Part shown: positions 49,149 to 59,048 of the stretch, piece after piece
Layout: every line of letters starts with the position of its first letter
Numbering within the stretch: the stretch's first letter is position 1
NCBI RefSeq assembly: GCF_046530675.1
Contig: NZ_CP172558.1
Span: forward strand, 1,984,001 to 2,048,000
Direction: 5' to 3'
DNA: 64,000 nt
Origin: Chitinibacter sp046530675
Lineage (GTDB): Bacteria > Pseudomonadota > Gammaproteobacteria > Burkholderiales > Chitinibacteraceae
Notes under the pieces: generated by a model
Told to the model about the DNA's origin: nothing
Seen by the model: the letters and a program-made list of their open reading frames with translations, nothing else
Database searches by the model: none
Made by a program: the position numbers and the translations under genes

Positions 49149-50351
49149 ATGCCCGATATGCCGATTAACTTATCCCGTTTATTTGTCATGACGGCCATAG
49201 TTGCGCTGACAGCCTGTGGCGAGCAAGCTCAACAAGCGGCAAGCAATGACCCTGTCCCGGTTGGGGTGGTCAATCTAACGGCGTCAGACGTCCAGATTGA
49301 TCGGGAGTTACCCGGCCGAACCGTTGCTTACCGGATTGCCGAAATTCGCCCGCAAGTAGGCGGAATTTTGCGTCAGCGCCTGTTCACTGAGGGAAATGAA
49401 GTGCAAGCCGGTCAGGCGCTTTACCAGATAGATGATGCCACTTTCCGCGCCAGTTATGACAGTGCTAGCGCGGCTTTGGCGCGCGCTCAGGCCAATTTGG
49501 TCACGATCAAGCTCAAGGCCGAACGTTATCAGGAGCTGATTGCGATTAACGGCGTGAGCAAGCAGGAAAATGATGATGCACAAGCCGCGTATTTGCAGGC
49601 TCAGGCCGATGTAGCGTCAAGCAAGGCTGCGCAGCAAATGGCAAAAATTAACTTGAACTACAGCCGGATCACCGCACCGATCAGTGGCCGGATCGGCAAA
49701 TCAAGTGTTTCCGAAGGTGCTCTGGTTTCGGCCGGACAGCCGCAGGCGCTGACGACCGTGCAACAGCTCGATCCGATTTATGTGGATATCAGCCAGTCGA
49801 CGACCGAATTGATGCGCTTCAAACAACAGTTTGCAAATTCGTTCAATGCCAAACACGGCCTGCCGGTTCGCGTGGTGCTGGACGATGGTCAGGAATACGC
49901 GCATCAGGGCACTTTGCAATTTACCGATACCACGGTAGATCCGGCGACGGGTGCCGTCAATTTGCGGGTGCTGGTGCCCAATCCTGACAAATTACTGTTA
50001 CCGGGGATGTTTGTACGCGCTCGGCTGGCCTCGGCCAATGTCAAAAATGCGGTGCTGATTCCGCAGCAGGCCTTGATTCGTCAACCAAAGGGGCTGGCCA
50101 ATGTGATGATTGTGGATGATAAAGGCTTGGCACAGGCAGTGCCCGTCAAACCGATTCGGGCTATTGGTGATCAGTGGCTGATTGGTGAAGGCCTCAATGG
50201 CAAGGAGCAATTGATTGTCGAAGGCTTGCAGAAAATCAAGCCGGGCGTACCCGTGAAAGCTGAACCTGCCAAAACGCTAGCGCAAGCCGATGTAGCCGCC
50301 AAAGCTGCATCCACAGCCGCTACCGCGTCTAAACCCGCTGCGCGTCAATAA
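49149..50351 (+). CDS. RND efflux periplasmic adaptor lipoprotein
   Basis: Membrane-fusion protein of an AcrAB-TolC-like pump. 400 residues; the signal peptide ends in lipobox LTAC with Cys23 as lipidation site. AEIRPQVGGIL starts the lipoyl/barrel part, a coiled-coil hairpin spans about 100-170 and NYSRITAPISGRIG returns to the lipoyl domain, followed by beta-barrel and membrane-proximal domains. The C-terminal 40 residues are Ala/Lys rich. It is the first gene of a three-gene operon, 11 bp before the RND gene. Confidence 0.93.
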   Translation: MPDMPINLSRLFVMTAIVALTACGEQAQQAASNDPVPVGVVNLTASDVQIDRELPGRTVAYRIAEIRPQVGGILRQRLFTEGNEVQAGQALYQIDDATFRASYDSASAALARAQANLVTIKLKAERYQELIAINGVSKQENDDAQAAYLQAQADVASSKAAQQMAKINLNYSRITAPISGRIGKSSVSEGALVSAGQPQALTTVQQLDPIYVDISQSTTELMRFKQQFANSFNAKHGLPVRVVLDDGQEYAHQGTLQFTDTTVDPATGAVNLRVLVPNPDKLLLPGMFVRARLASANVKNAVLIPQQALIRQPKGLANVMIVDDKGLAQAVPVKPIRAIGDQWLIGEGLNGKEQLIVEGLQKIKPGVPVKAEPAKTLAQADVAAKAASTAATASKPAARQ

Positions 50352-50362
50352 GGGGATAAAAC

Positions 50363-53300
50363 ATGGCGCGTTTTTTTATTGATCGACCCATTTTTGCCTG
50401 GGTGATCTCGCTGATCATTATGCTCGCCGGTATTCTGGCGATTCGCACCTTACCGGTTTCGCAATATCCCAAAATTGCACCGCCGTCGATTACGATCTCG
50501 GCTGTTTATCCTGGCGCAGCTGCCAAAACGCTCGAAGACTCGGTCACTCAGGTGATCGAACAGCGGATGAAAGGGATTGATAACCTGAGGTATATCAGCT
50601 CAAGCAGCGAACAGTCTGGCCGTGCGAGCATTACCCTCAGTTTTGATGCGGGAACCGATGCCGATATTGCTCAGGTTCAGGTGCAGAACAAATTGCAGCT
50701 GGCTTTGCCACAATTGCCGCAGGAAGTGCAGCAACAGGGCATTACCGTCACCAAATCATCATCAAGCTTTTTGATGGTGCTCGGCTTTGTTTCAAAAGAC
50801 AATTCATTGAGCCGCACCGATCTGGCCGACTATGCGATCACGAATATCCTTGATCCGATCAGCCGCGTGAATGGTGTGGGTGACGTGCAGGTGTTTGGTG
50901 CCCAGTATGCGATGCGGATCTGGCTTGATCCGGCCAAATTGAACAATTACAAACTGTCGGTGCAGGAAGTCATTGCTGCGATCAAAGCGCAGAATGCACA
51001 GATTTCGGCCGGGCAGGTCGGTGGCGTGCCATCGGTTCCGGGGCAGAAGCTCAATTCGGCAATTATTGCGCAAAGCCGGCTTGAAACGGCCGAACAGTTT
51101 GGCCGGATCTTATTGCGCGTGAAAAGCGATGGTGCCCAGGTTCGCCTAGCCGACGTCGCCCGCATTGAACGTGATGCAGAAAATTACGAAGTCGTGAGCC
51201 GTTACAACGGTGATTCGGCAACCGGCTTGGGGATCAAGCTCGCCACCGGCGCGAATGCGCTCGAAACGGCAGCGGCCGTGCGCGCCAAAATGGCCGAGCT
51301 CAAACAATATTTCCCACAAGGCATGGATGTTGTCGTGCCGTATGACACGACGCCATTTGTCAAACTGTCGATTGAAGAAGTCGTCAAGACACTCATCGAA
51401 GCGATCATTCTGGTTTTCTGTGTCATGTATCTGTTTATGCAGAATTTCCGCGCGACGCTGATACCAACGATTGCCGTCCCTGTGGTCTTGCTCGGTACTT
51501 TTGGCGTGATGTCGGCCTTGGGCTTTTCGATCAATACGCTGACGATGTTCGGCATGGTGCTCGCGATTGGCCTGCTCGTTGACGACGCGATTGTCGTCGT
51601 CGAGAACGTCGAGCGCGTGATGCAAGAAGAAGGCTTGAGTCCGAAGGAAGCAACTCGCAAATCGATGTCGCAAATCACTGGCGCGCTGGTCGGGATTGCA
51701 CTGGTTCTGTCGGCCGTGTTTGTTCCGATGGCCTTTTTTGGTGGTTCGACCGGCGTGATTTACCGCCAGTTCTCGATCACCGTCGTTTCGGCGATGGCCT
51801 TGTCGGTGCTGGTCGCTTTGACGCTGAGCCCGGCGCTGTGCGCGACTTTGCTTAAACCGATTGCCAAAGGAGAGCATCATGGCAAAAGCGGATTTTTTGG
51901 CAAGTTCAACCAGCAATTTGATCGCTTCAATCTGCGCTATCAGCAAATCGTCAGCCGCTGGCTCGGTCGCAGTGGCCGCTACGTTGTCATTTATCTGGTG
52001 CTGATCGGCGTCATGTCGGCGATGTTTCTGCGCTTGCCGACGTCATTTCTGCCCGAGGAAGATCAGGGGATTTTGTTTACCCAGGTGATGCTGCCTGCCG
52101 GTTCAACGCAGGAACAAACACTGGCGGTGCTCGATAAAGTCGAAAAACACTTTATGGAGAATGAAAAACTCAATGTCGAATCGGTGTTTACCGTCGCCGG
52201 TTTCAGCTTTGGCGGTAGTGGCCAGAATAGCGGGATCGGATTTGTCCGCTTGCGCGACTGGTCAGAACGCAAAGGTGATGAGCAACATGTCAAAGCGATT
52301 GTAGGCCGAGCTTATGGCGCATTTGCCCAGATCAAGGAAGCGATGGTGTTTGCTTTTGCGCCGCCAGCCGTACTTGAGCTCGGCAATGCCACCGGTTTTG
52401 ATTTGCAACTACAAGACAGGGGTAATGTTGGCCATGAAAAACTGACCGAAGCGGCCTATATGCTGCTCGGCATGGCGGCCAAAGATCCGAATGTGGTCGG
52501 TGTTCGACCCAACGGTCAGCCTGACTCGCCGCAACTGCGCCTCGATGTTGATCAGGAAAAAGCCAGCGCGCTTGGTTTGCAGATCAGCGACATCAACCTG
52601 ACCTTGTCGGCTGCGTGGGGCTCGGCGTATGTGAATGATTTTATCGATGAAGGCCGGGTGAAAAAAGTCTATTTGCAGGCCGACGCGCCATTTAGGATGA
52701 AGCCGGAAGATTTGAACGACTGGTACGTCAAAAATGCCAGCGGCGATATGGTGCCATTCTCGTCGTTTGCCAGTACGCGCTGGGACTACGGCTCGCCGCG
52801 TCTGACGCGTTATAACAGCGTTCCTTCGATGAATATCCAGGGCGCAGCAGCGCCGGGTAAAAGTACCGGTGACGCGATGCTGGCGATGGAGAGCATGATC
52901 GCCAAATTGCCGCCGGGAATCGGCTATGAATGGACTGGGCTCTCGCTCGAAGAGCGTCAGTCCGGTGCGCAAGCACCTGCGCTGTACGCACTATCGTTGC
53001 TGATCGTTTTCCTGTGTCTGGCTGCACTGTATGAAAGCTGGTCGATTCCGTTTTCGGTGATGCTGGTCGTGCCGCTGGGCGTGATCGGTGCACTGGCTGC
53101 GACGCTGGGGCGCGGCTTGAGCAACGACGTCTACTTCCAGGTCGGCTTACTGACGACGATAGGTTTGTCGGCCAAGAATGCCATCCTGATCGTCGAATTT
53201 GCCAAGGCTCAGGTTGACGAAGGAATGGATCTGATCGACGCCACTTTGCAAGCGGTGCGAATGCGCCTGCGACCGATTGTGATGACTTCGCTGGCGTTTG

Positions 53301-53500
53301 GTTTTGGTGTCTTGCCGATGGCGATCGCCAGTGGTGCAGGTTCGGGCAGCCAGAATGCCATTGGTACCGGCGTTGTCGGCGGGATGTTGAGCGCAACGAT
53401 GCTGGGCATTTTCTTCGTGCCAGTCTTTTATGTGCTGATCAGCAAATATTTTTCGCCGCGCCACCAAGAAGCTGCGGCACCGATGAAGGAACCCCGTTAA
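50363..53500 (+). CDS. RND multidrug efflux permease (AcrB/MexB-like, HAE1)
   Basis: Proton-driven inner-membrane pump. 1045 residues, 12 transmembrane helices and two large periplasmic loops. It begins MARFFIDRPIFAWVIS as in AcrB. The proton-relay acids fall at Asp407-Asp408 (GLLVDDAIVVVENV) and the relay lysine near 938 (GLSAKNAILIVEF). GGGATAAAAC precedes the ATG. The last base of its stop codon is the first base of the outer-membrane-factor start codon. Confidence 0.96.
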   Translation: MARFFIDRPIFAWVISLIIMLAGILAIRTLPVSQYPKIAPPSITISAVYPGAAAKTLEDSVTQVIEQRMKGIDNLRYISSSSEQSGRASITLSFDAGTDADIAQVQVQNKLQLALPQLPQEVQQQGITVTKSSSSFLMVLGFVSKDNSLSRTDLADYAITNILDPISRVNGVGDVQVFGAQYAMRIWLDPAKLNNYKLSVQEVIAAIKAQNAQISAGQVGGVPSVPGQKLNSAIIAQSRLETAEQFGRILLRVKSDGAQVRLADVARIERDAENYEVVSRYNGDSATGLGIKLATGANALETAAAVRAKMAELKQYFPQGMDVVVPYDTTPFVKLSIEEVVKTLIEAIILVFCVMYLFMQNFRATLIPTIAVPVVLLGTFGVMSALGFSINTLTMFGMVLAIGLLVDDAIVVVENVERVMQEEGLSPKEATRKSMSQITGALVGIALVLSAVFVPMAFFGGSTGVIYRQFSITVVSAMALSVLVALTLSPALCATLLKPIAKGEHHGKSGFFGKFNQQFDRFNLRYQQIVSRWLGRSGRYVVIYLVLIGVMSAMFLRLPTSFLPEEDQGILFTQVMLPAGSTQEQTLAVLDKVEKHFMENEKLNVESVFTVAGFSFGGSGQNSGIGFVRLRDWSERKGDEQHVKAIVGRAYGAFAQIKEAMVFAFAPPAVLELGNATGFDLQLQDRGNVGHEKLTEAAYMLLGMAAKDPNVVGVRPNGQPDSPQLRLDVDQEKASALGLQISDINLTLSAAWGSAYVNDFIDEGRVKKVYLQADAPFRMKPEDLNDWYVKNASGDMVPFSSFASTRWDYGSPRLTRYNSVPSMNIQGAAAPGKSTGDAMLAMESMIAKLPPGIGYEWTGLSLEERQSGAQAPALYALSLLIVFLCLAALYESWSIPFSVMLVVPLGVIGALAATLGRGLSNDVYFQVGLLTTIGLSAKNAILIVEFAKAQVDEGMDLIDATLQAVRMRLRPIVMTSLAFGFGVLPMAIASGAGSGSQNAIGTGVVGGMLSATMLGIFFVPVFYVLISKYFSPRHQEAAAPMKEPR

Positions 53501-54933
53501 TGACTCAAGCTTTAACCTTGACCCGTACGCAGCTGGGTCCGAGATTGCTGACGCTGGCACTGCTGGGGATACTGGCAGGCTGTACCAGCCTGGCACCGGA
53601 GTATATTCGCCCAGCCAGCCCGGTCGCGGCTGGGATTAGTAATGAATATTCAGGGTATGTTTCTGAAATAAAGGCGGCAGAAGATCTGCAGCCCTATACC
53701 CAATGGGAGCAACTCTTTGTCGATTCCGGTTTGCAAAACCTGATCCGCCAGGCGCTGATACAAAATCGGGATTACCGAATTGCCGCATTCAATATCGAAA
53801 AAGTGCGCGCTCAATATCAGATCAGCCAGGCCAATCGTCTGCCGACGATAGGTATTTCCGCCAGCGGTAATTCGACTGGCGATGCCGGCAGTTCACAAAG
53901 CAATGAGCAGCAATATACCGCTAGCGTCGGGCTGACCAGTTACGAGCTCGACTTTTTTGGTCGACTCAAAAGCCTGAGCGACGCGGCGCTGGCGCAATAT
54001 CTGGGAACACAAGCCGCGCAGCAAAGTTTGCGCCTCTCGCTGATCGCCGAAGTCGCCAATGCGTATTACAACCTGGCCGCCGACCAGGCCAATTTGCAAC
54101 GGATCAAGGAAACGCTGACGAGCCGGCAGGCTTCGCACGAGCTAATCGAACGCCGTTTTGCGGCTGGCGTGATCGGCGAGCTCGACGTTCAGCAATCGCG
54201 CGTCGCGCTGGAAACGGCACGTGCCGATCTGGCGCGCAATGCCTTGCTTGTGCTGCAGGACAAAAATGCCTTGCGTGTGCTGACTGGCGGCGAGATCAAC
54301 GCCGCTGATCTACCGAAATTGGGCGCGGGCAACTGGCGGCAAGTCGTCGCGACACCGCAACTGCCAACGCAGCTGAAATCGGATATCCTGCTGCGTCGCC
54401 CCGATGTGCAACGTGCCGAGTATTTATTGCAAAGCGCGAATGCCAATATTGGCGCAGCACGCGCGGCTTTTTTTCCGACCATTACGCTGACAACGGGGAT
54501 CGGCGTTGCCAGCAGCAGCCTGTCTGATCTGTTTTCGGGCGGCAGCGGCGCATGGCTGTTTGCACCGCAACTGACCTTGCCGATTTTCGACGGCGGTCGC
54601 AATCAGGCCAATCTCGACGCCGCCAAAGCGGAGCGCGAGATCGCGTTGGCGACCTACGAAAAAACCATCCAGCAGGCCTTTCGCGAAGTAAGCAATTCGC
54701 TGTCGCAAACCAGCAGCGACCTCGACCGCCTTGCTGCGCAGCAGAGCCAGCTTGCCGCAGCCAAACGCGCTTATGACATTGCGCAGGCACGCTATAACAG
54801 CGGCATCGGCGCTTATCTTGACGTGCTGGAAAGTCAGCGGGTGCTGTATCAGGTCGAACTGGCGTTCAATAATCTGCAACTGCAACTGGTCGTCAATCAG
54901 GTCAATCTGTATAAAGCCACCGCACTGTACTGA
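53500..54933 (+). CDS. RND efflux outer membrane factor lipoprotein (OprM/NodT family)
   Basis: Outer-membrane channel completing the pump. 477 residues; the lipobox LAGC puts the lipid on Cys28. The two-fold repeat of TolC-like proteins is visible: LTSYELDFFGRL with a coiled-coil in the first half and TLPIFDGGRNQANLDAAK in the second. It overlaps the RND gene by one base and ends at a terminator, so the operon makes a complete tripartite pump. Confidence 0.94.
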   Translation: MTQALTLTRTQLGPRLLTLALLGILAGCTSLAPEYIRPASPVAAGISNEYSGYVSEIKAAEDLQPYTQWEQLFVDSGLQNLIRQALIQNRDYRIAAFNIEKVRAQYQISQANRLPTIGISASGNSTGDAGSSQSNEQQYTASVGLTSYELDFFGRLKSLSDAALAQYLGTQAAQQSLRLSLIAEVANAYYNLAADQANLQRIKETLTSRQASHELIERRFAAGVIGELDVQQSRVALETARADLARNALLVLQDKNALRVLTGGEINAADLPKLGAGNWRQVVATPQLPTQLKSDILLRRPDVQRAEYLLQSANANIGAARAAFFPTITLTTGIGVASSSLSDLFSGGSGAWLFAPQLTLPIFDGGRNQANLDAAKAEREIALATYEKTIQQAFREVSNSLSQTSSDLDRLAAQQSQLAAAKRAYDIAQARYNSGIGAYLDVLESQRVLYQVELAFNNLQLQLVVNQVNLYKATALY

Positions 54934-54953
54934 GTATTCCGCCTGCCAACCCC

Positions 54954-54975
54954 AAGCCGCGTCAGCGGCTTTTTT
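54954..54975 (+). terminator. Terminator of the efflux operon
   Basis: AAGCCGC, loop GTCA, GCGGCTT, T run. Confidence 0.88.
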
Positions 54976-55090
54976 ATTGATGCTGCTAAATACATCGGGT
55001 GAGTATTGCTTTGTGGATATTGTATGCTATTAATCGTACGCATATACCCATGCTGATTTTACGTGAAGCCTGAATCCGGTGTGCGACCCG

Positions 55091-55177
55091 TCAACGCCCG
55101 ATCCGTTTCAAAATCCGTTTCATCAGCCGTGCTAAATCTGCCATCAAATGATATTCAACTGCCGCCATGGTTATCAT
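55091..55177 (-). CDS. Possible 28-residue small protein
   Basis: MITMAAVEYHLMADLARLMK... ends RIGR and has GGGAG seven bases before the ATG. It is basic at the C-terminus and could form a single amphipathic helix. No homologue is recognised. The other DNA in the 54976-55325 gap shows no gene. Confidence 0.35.
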   Translation of the reverse strand: MITMAAVEYHLMADLARLMKRILKRIGR

Positions 55178-55325
55178 GATCAATCTCCCAAGAGTTTCCG
55201 ACTTTCGGGATGGATTAAAGCAGCTTGACGATAACAGTCTGGTGACGGGTAGAATAAATATTTGTTACGATACAATGGCTTATGATTTTTCGGGGTGTCT
55301 GGCCTGAATATGGCGCTGGGTCAAA

Positions 55326-55403
55326 ATGTGCCCGGCTCATTTTGAAGAATGCAAACAACTCATTCCGGCAGGATGCCCCAATGATTTCAGGTCTCCGAAA
55401 TGA
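55326..55403 (+). CDS. Possible 25-residue leader-like ORF coupled to the DUF2784 gene
   Basis: MCPAHFEECKQLIPAGCPND continues to FRSPK and ends in TGA that overlaps the ATG of the next gene (ATGA at 55400-55403). It holds three cysteines and a CPxHFxEC pattern. The SD is weak. It could be a short coupled gene or the tail of a decayed one. Confidence 0.35.
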   Translation: MCPAHFEECKQLIPAGCPNDFRSPK

Positions 55404-55802
55404 ACGAGTTATTTTCCTGGCTGGCAGATGCGGTGCTCACCCTGCTATTTTGCGCTCGTGCTATTTGTCGTGGGTGGTTTGGGTTTGGTGCTGATCGGCA
55501 ATTGGCTGAAGTGGGGTTGGGTCAATACGCTGTGCTTCAGGGCAGCGCATCTGGCCACGATCACCTTTGTTGCTGCCGAAGCGTGGCTGGGTATGGTATG
55601 CCCACTGACGACACTGGAAATGTGGCTCAGATCAAAGAGTAATGTTGCCACGTATCAAAGCAGTTTCATTGCGCACTGGCTGCAGGTTTTGTTGTTCTGG
55701 GATTTACCTGCTTGGGTTTTCATCGCGGTTTACACGGCATTTGCTCTGGCTGTTCTCGCGGCCTGGTGGTTTTTTCCGCCAAGACACCGTTATAAAGAAT
55801 GA
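55400..55802 (+). pseudogene. DUF2784 membrane protein gene with a one-base frameshift
   Basis: DUF2784 proteins are small membrane proteins of unknown function, with an N-terminal LHFAxVLFV helix and a CPLTxLE loop. Here MNELFSWLADAVLTL reads in one frame from 55400, and FALVLFVVGGLGLVLIGNW...CPLTTLEMWLR...FIAHWLQVLL reads in the next frame to 55802. Removing a single T at about 55446 turns CTA-TTT-TGC into CAT-TTT-GCG and restores the expected LHFALVLFV. It is either a recent inactivating insertion or a sequencing error. About 134 residues if repaired. Confidence 0.75.
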
Positions 55803-55829
55803 AATACACCGCCTCGCAAGGAGTTCCCC

Positions 55830-57215
55830 ATGTCTGCTCAATTTCGCATCGAGACCGATTCGTTTGGCCCGATCGAGGTCGCCGAAACGGCTTTGTGGGG
55901 CGCGCAGACGCAGCGCTCCTTGCTGTATTTCCAGATTTCAAATGAAACAATGCCGGGCTCGCTGATTGATGCGCTGGCTCATGTCAAGCATGCTTGCGCT
56001 CAGGCTAATCAGACTCTGCAATTGCTTGACCCGGCCAAAGCGGCGGCGATTATGGCTGCGGCCAATGAAGTGCTGGCGGGCTTGCACGATGCGGCTTTTC
56101 CGTTGTCGGTCTGGCAAACAGGTTCGGGAACGCAAACCAATATGAATCTGAACGAGGTGCTGGCGAACCGTGCCTCGGAGTTGCTCGGCGGTGGACGCGG
56201 CGCATTGCGGCGGGTTCATCCGAATGACGACGTCAATCAGGGGCAGTCTTCCAACGATATTTTTCCGACTGCAATGCACGTCGCTGCCGCACATGGCATA
56301 CACGACCAAGTATTGCCAGCACTGGCGAGTTTGATTCAGAGTCTGAAAGTGAAGGCCGAAGCATTTGCCGACGTGATCAAAATTGGTCGCACGCATTTGC
56401 AGGATGCGACGCCGTTGACGCTGGGGCAGGAGATTTCCGGCTGGATTGCCCAGCTTGAACACGCCGAGCGCAGTTTGCAAGCGAGTTTACCCGGTCTGCT
56501 GCAACTGGCGGTCGGCGGCACCGCGGTCGGTACCGGGCTCAATACTCATCCGCAGTTTGGTGCGCTGGTCGCATCGCTGCTGGCAGAGCAAAGCGGACTG
56601 CGCTTTGTCAGCGCCGACAATAAATTTGCCGCGCTGGCTGGGCACGATGCCATGGTCAGCGCGCACGGCGCGCTGAAAACGCTCGCGACTGCGCTGATCA
56701 AAATCGCCAACGATATTCGTTGGCTGGCTTCAGGCCCGCGCTGCGGGCTGGGCGAATTGCAAATTCCCGAAAATGAACCGGGCAGCTCGATCATGCCGGG
56801 CAAAGTCAATCCGACACAGTGCGAAGCGATGACGATGCTGTGCTGCCAGGTGCTCGGCAACGATGTTGCGATCAGCATCGGCGCAGCTTCGGGTAATTTT
56901 GAACTCAATGTGTTCAAGCCGCTGATTGCACATAACTTCCTGCAAAGTGTGCGCCTGCTTAGCGATGGAATGCGCAGCCTGCAACGGCATTGCATTGATG
57001 GGCTCGCGGCTAACCGACCCCGGATTGCGCAAATGCTGGATCAGTCATTGATGCTGGTGACCGCACTCAGCCCGCACATCGGTTATGACAAAGCGGCCGA
57101 GATTGCCAAATATGCGCACCATCAAGGCACGACGCTGAAAGAAGCTGCGCTGGCTTTGGGCCATGTCAGTGGCGAGCAGTTTGATCTATGGGTCAATGCC
57201 AGCCATATGCTGTGA
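55830..57215 (+). CDS. fumC: Fumarate hydratase class II
   Basis: Oxygen-stable, iron-independent fumarase of the TCA cycle. 461 residues (E. coli FumC 467). The fumarase/aspartase signature GSSIMPGKVNPTQCEA (about 310) holds the catalytic serine loop; SGTQTNMNLNEV and HPNDDVNQGQSSND are the other substrate-binding blocks. CAAGGAG is the SD. Together with aceA/aceB it supports growth on C2 and C4 acids. Confidence 0.96.
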   Translation: MSAQFRIETDSFGPIEVAETALWGAQTQRSLLYFQISNETMPGSLIDALAHVKHACAQANQTLQLLDPAKAAAIMAAANEVLAGLHDAAFPLSVWQTGSGTQTNMNLNEVLANRASELLGGGRGALRRVHPNDDVNQGQSSNDIFPTAMHVAAAHGIHDQVLPALASLIQSLKVKAEAFADVIKIGRTHLQDATPLTLGQEISGWIAQLEHAERSLQASLPGLLQLAVGGTAVGTGLNTHPQFGALVASLLAEQSGLRFVSADNKFAALAGHDAMVSAHGALKTLATALIKIANDIRWLASGPRCGLGELQIPENEPGSSIMPGKVNPTQCEAMTMLCCQVLGNDVAISIGAASGNFELNVFKPLIAHNFLQSVRLLSDGMRSLQRHCIDGLAANRPRIAQMLDQSLMLVTALSPHIGYDKAAEIAKYAHHQGTTLKEAALALGHVSGEQFDLWVNASHML

Positions 57216-57350
57216 ATGCTTGCGCTGACATTGGGTATTACTGGGTGATCTTCAATGACTCACCTTTGATCGGTCTGTTTGTACTTAAGGCGACGTGCTG
57301 ACGGTTGGAGAGCTTACAACACAGTATTACAAGTGCGGATGGAGAGTGTC

Positions 57351-58976
57351 ATGACAATCAAAATCAAACTGATGGTCTTGTGTGCCGGCTTATTGTTGCT
57401 GATGTCCGGCATGGGCTTGTTTGCGCTGAATGGTCTGGAAAAAACCAATACTGCTTTTGCCACGACTTATTACGATCGGGTCTTGCCACTGGCACAACTG
57501 AAAATGGTCGCCGACATGTATGCGGTGAATATTGTCGATACCACCCATAAAGCGAATCACCAGCAAATGACTCCCGCAGAAGCGCTCGCCCTGGTCAAGC
57601 AAGCCAGGGGCACCATCGAAAAAGAATGGCAGGCCTATACCGCAACGGCGATGACCAGCGACGAGTCGGCTATCGTGAGTGCGGCGACGAAAAGCATGCA
57701 GTTTGCCAATACTGAACTCACCCGGCTTGAGCAACTCCTCGCGCAGGGCGATATGACCGCGATTGACGAATTTGCCCGAGGCAAACTTTACCCGGCGATT
57801 GATCCGGTTTCGGGGCAGATCTCGCAACTGGTTGACTTGCAACTGAGCGAAGCGAGGAAAAATTTCGATCTGGCGCAGCAAAGCTTTGCGATGACCAAAA
57901 TGCTGAGTATTGCCTTTATTCTGCTGGCTTTGCTGTTTGGCATTGGATTTTCTGCCTGGGTCATTGTGGGCATGAGCAGGAAAATCAATTTACTGCGTGA
58001 CCGCTTGCATCAAGCCACTGAAAATCAGGATCTCACTGTGCGGGCAACCGTCAGCGGGAACGATGAAATCGACCTGATTGCCCAAGCGTACAACGGGCTG
58101 GCGGGGAAAATGCAATCCTTGCTGGGCAAGGTGGCGCAAGCGATTGATACCGTGACGCGTGAAACACAAAATTTGGCGGTGACGAGCGATCAGGTTGCTA
58201 AAGCCACGCATATGGGCGCCGAGTCGACCAGTTCGATGGCAGCGGCGGTCGAACAGGTGACCGTTGCGATTACGCATGTGGCCGACAATGCGGCGGACGC
58301 AAGGGAAATGGGCAATCACACGCGTTCAAGTGCCATCGAAGGTGGCGAGCGGATTCAGAAAACCGTGACCGAAATTCGTAGCATTGATCGGGAAGTGGCG
58401 GCAGCGGCCGAGAAAGTCGCCATGCTCGGTAACGATGCCGAAAAAATCAGCTCGGTGGTGATTGTGATTAAAGACGTCGCCGAGCAAACCAATTTGCTGG
58501 CTCTGAATGCGGCGATCGAAGCGGCGCGGGCGGGCGAGCAAGGGCGCGGCTTTGCCGTCGTGGCCGACGAAGTGCGCAAGCTCGCCGAGCGAACTGCTGC
58601 AGCCACCGTCGATATTCAACGCATGGTCAGCCTGATCAATAGCACCAGTATGGCGGCGGTGAGTAGCATCAACCAGACCGCGCATCGCGCGCACGACTGC
58701 GCAGAAATTGCCGGTGAAGCAGGCATGGCGATTGATGAAATTACACGCGACGTCGGTCAGGAAGATGAGGCCGTTAGCAATATTGCCGATTCCTTGAACG
58801 AGCAGAAATCGAGCGCGCTTTTGATTGCGCAGCAAGTCGAGCGCGTCGCACAGATGACCGATCAGAATACCGCTGCGGCAGCGAGTATGAGCCAGTCGGC
58901 AACGTTGCTCGGCGAGCTGACGCAAAGCCTGCGCGCTGAAGTGAATCATTTTCGCTACCAAGCGGCGAGCGTGTAA
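57351..58976 (+). CDS. Methyl-accepting chemotaxis protein
   Basis: 541 residues: TM1 (7-27), a periplasmic four-helix-bundle sensor (about 30-180), TM2 (184-206), HAMP (207-260) and a cytoplasmic signalling domain with the hairpin tip LNAAIEAARAGEQGRGFAV (384-402). There is no C-terminal CheR-binding pentapeptide (it ends YQAASV). The ATG at 57351 has GGAG upstream; a longer frame adds 24 unlikely residues. The ligand is unknown. Confidence 0.93.
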   Translation: MTIKIKLMVLCAGLLLLMSGMGLFALNGLEKTNTAFATTYYDRVLPLAQLKMVADMYAVNIVDTTHKANHQQMTPAEALALVKQARGTIEKEWQAYTATAMTSDESAIVSAATKSMQFANTELTRLEQLLAQGDMTAIDEFARGKLYPAIDPVSGQISQLVDLQLSEARKNFDLAQQSFAMTKMLSIAFILLALLFGIGFSAWVIVGMSRKINLLRDRLHQATENQDLTVRATVSGNDEIDLIAQAYNGLAGKMQSLLGKVAQAIDTVTRETQNLAVTSDQVAKATHMGAESTSSMAAAVEQVTVAITHVADNAADAREMGNHTRSSAIEGGERIQKTVTEIRSIDREVAAAAEKVAMLGNDAEKISSVVIVIKDVAEQTNLLALNAAIEAARAGEQGRGFAVVADEVRKLAERTAAATVDIQRMVSLINSTSMAAVSSINQTAHRAHDCAEIAGEAGMAIDEITRDVGQEDEAVSNIADSLNEQKSSALLIAQQVERVAQMTDQNTAAAASMSQSATLLGELTQSLRAEVNHFRYQAASV

Positions 58977-58994
58977 GCGCTGCATTGAGTGAGG

Positions 58995-59030
58995 CGAAAA
59001 AAAGCCCTTGGCATCGCCAAGGGCTTTTTC
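58995..59030. terminator. Bidirectional terminator
   Basis: AAAAAGCCCTTGGC, loop ATC, GCCAAGGGCTTTTT, between the convergent chemotaxis receptor and trhO genes. Confidence 0.92.
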
Positions 59031-59048
59031 GGTCATGGTGCGGAGTAC

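Noticed and set aside
51146..51946. 266-codon open frame opposite the RND permease gene
   Set aside because: Antisense shadow; low-complexity His/Arg/Gln translation.
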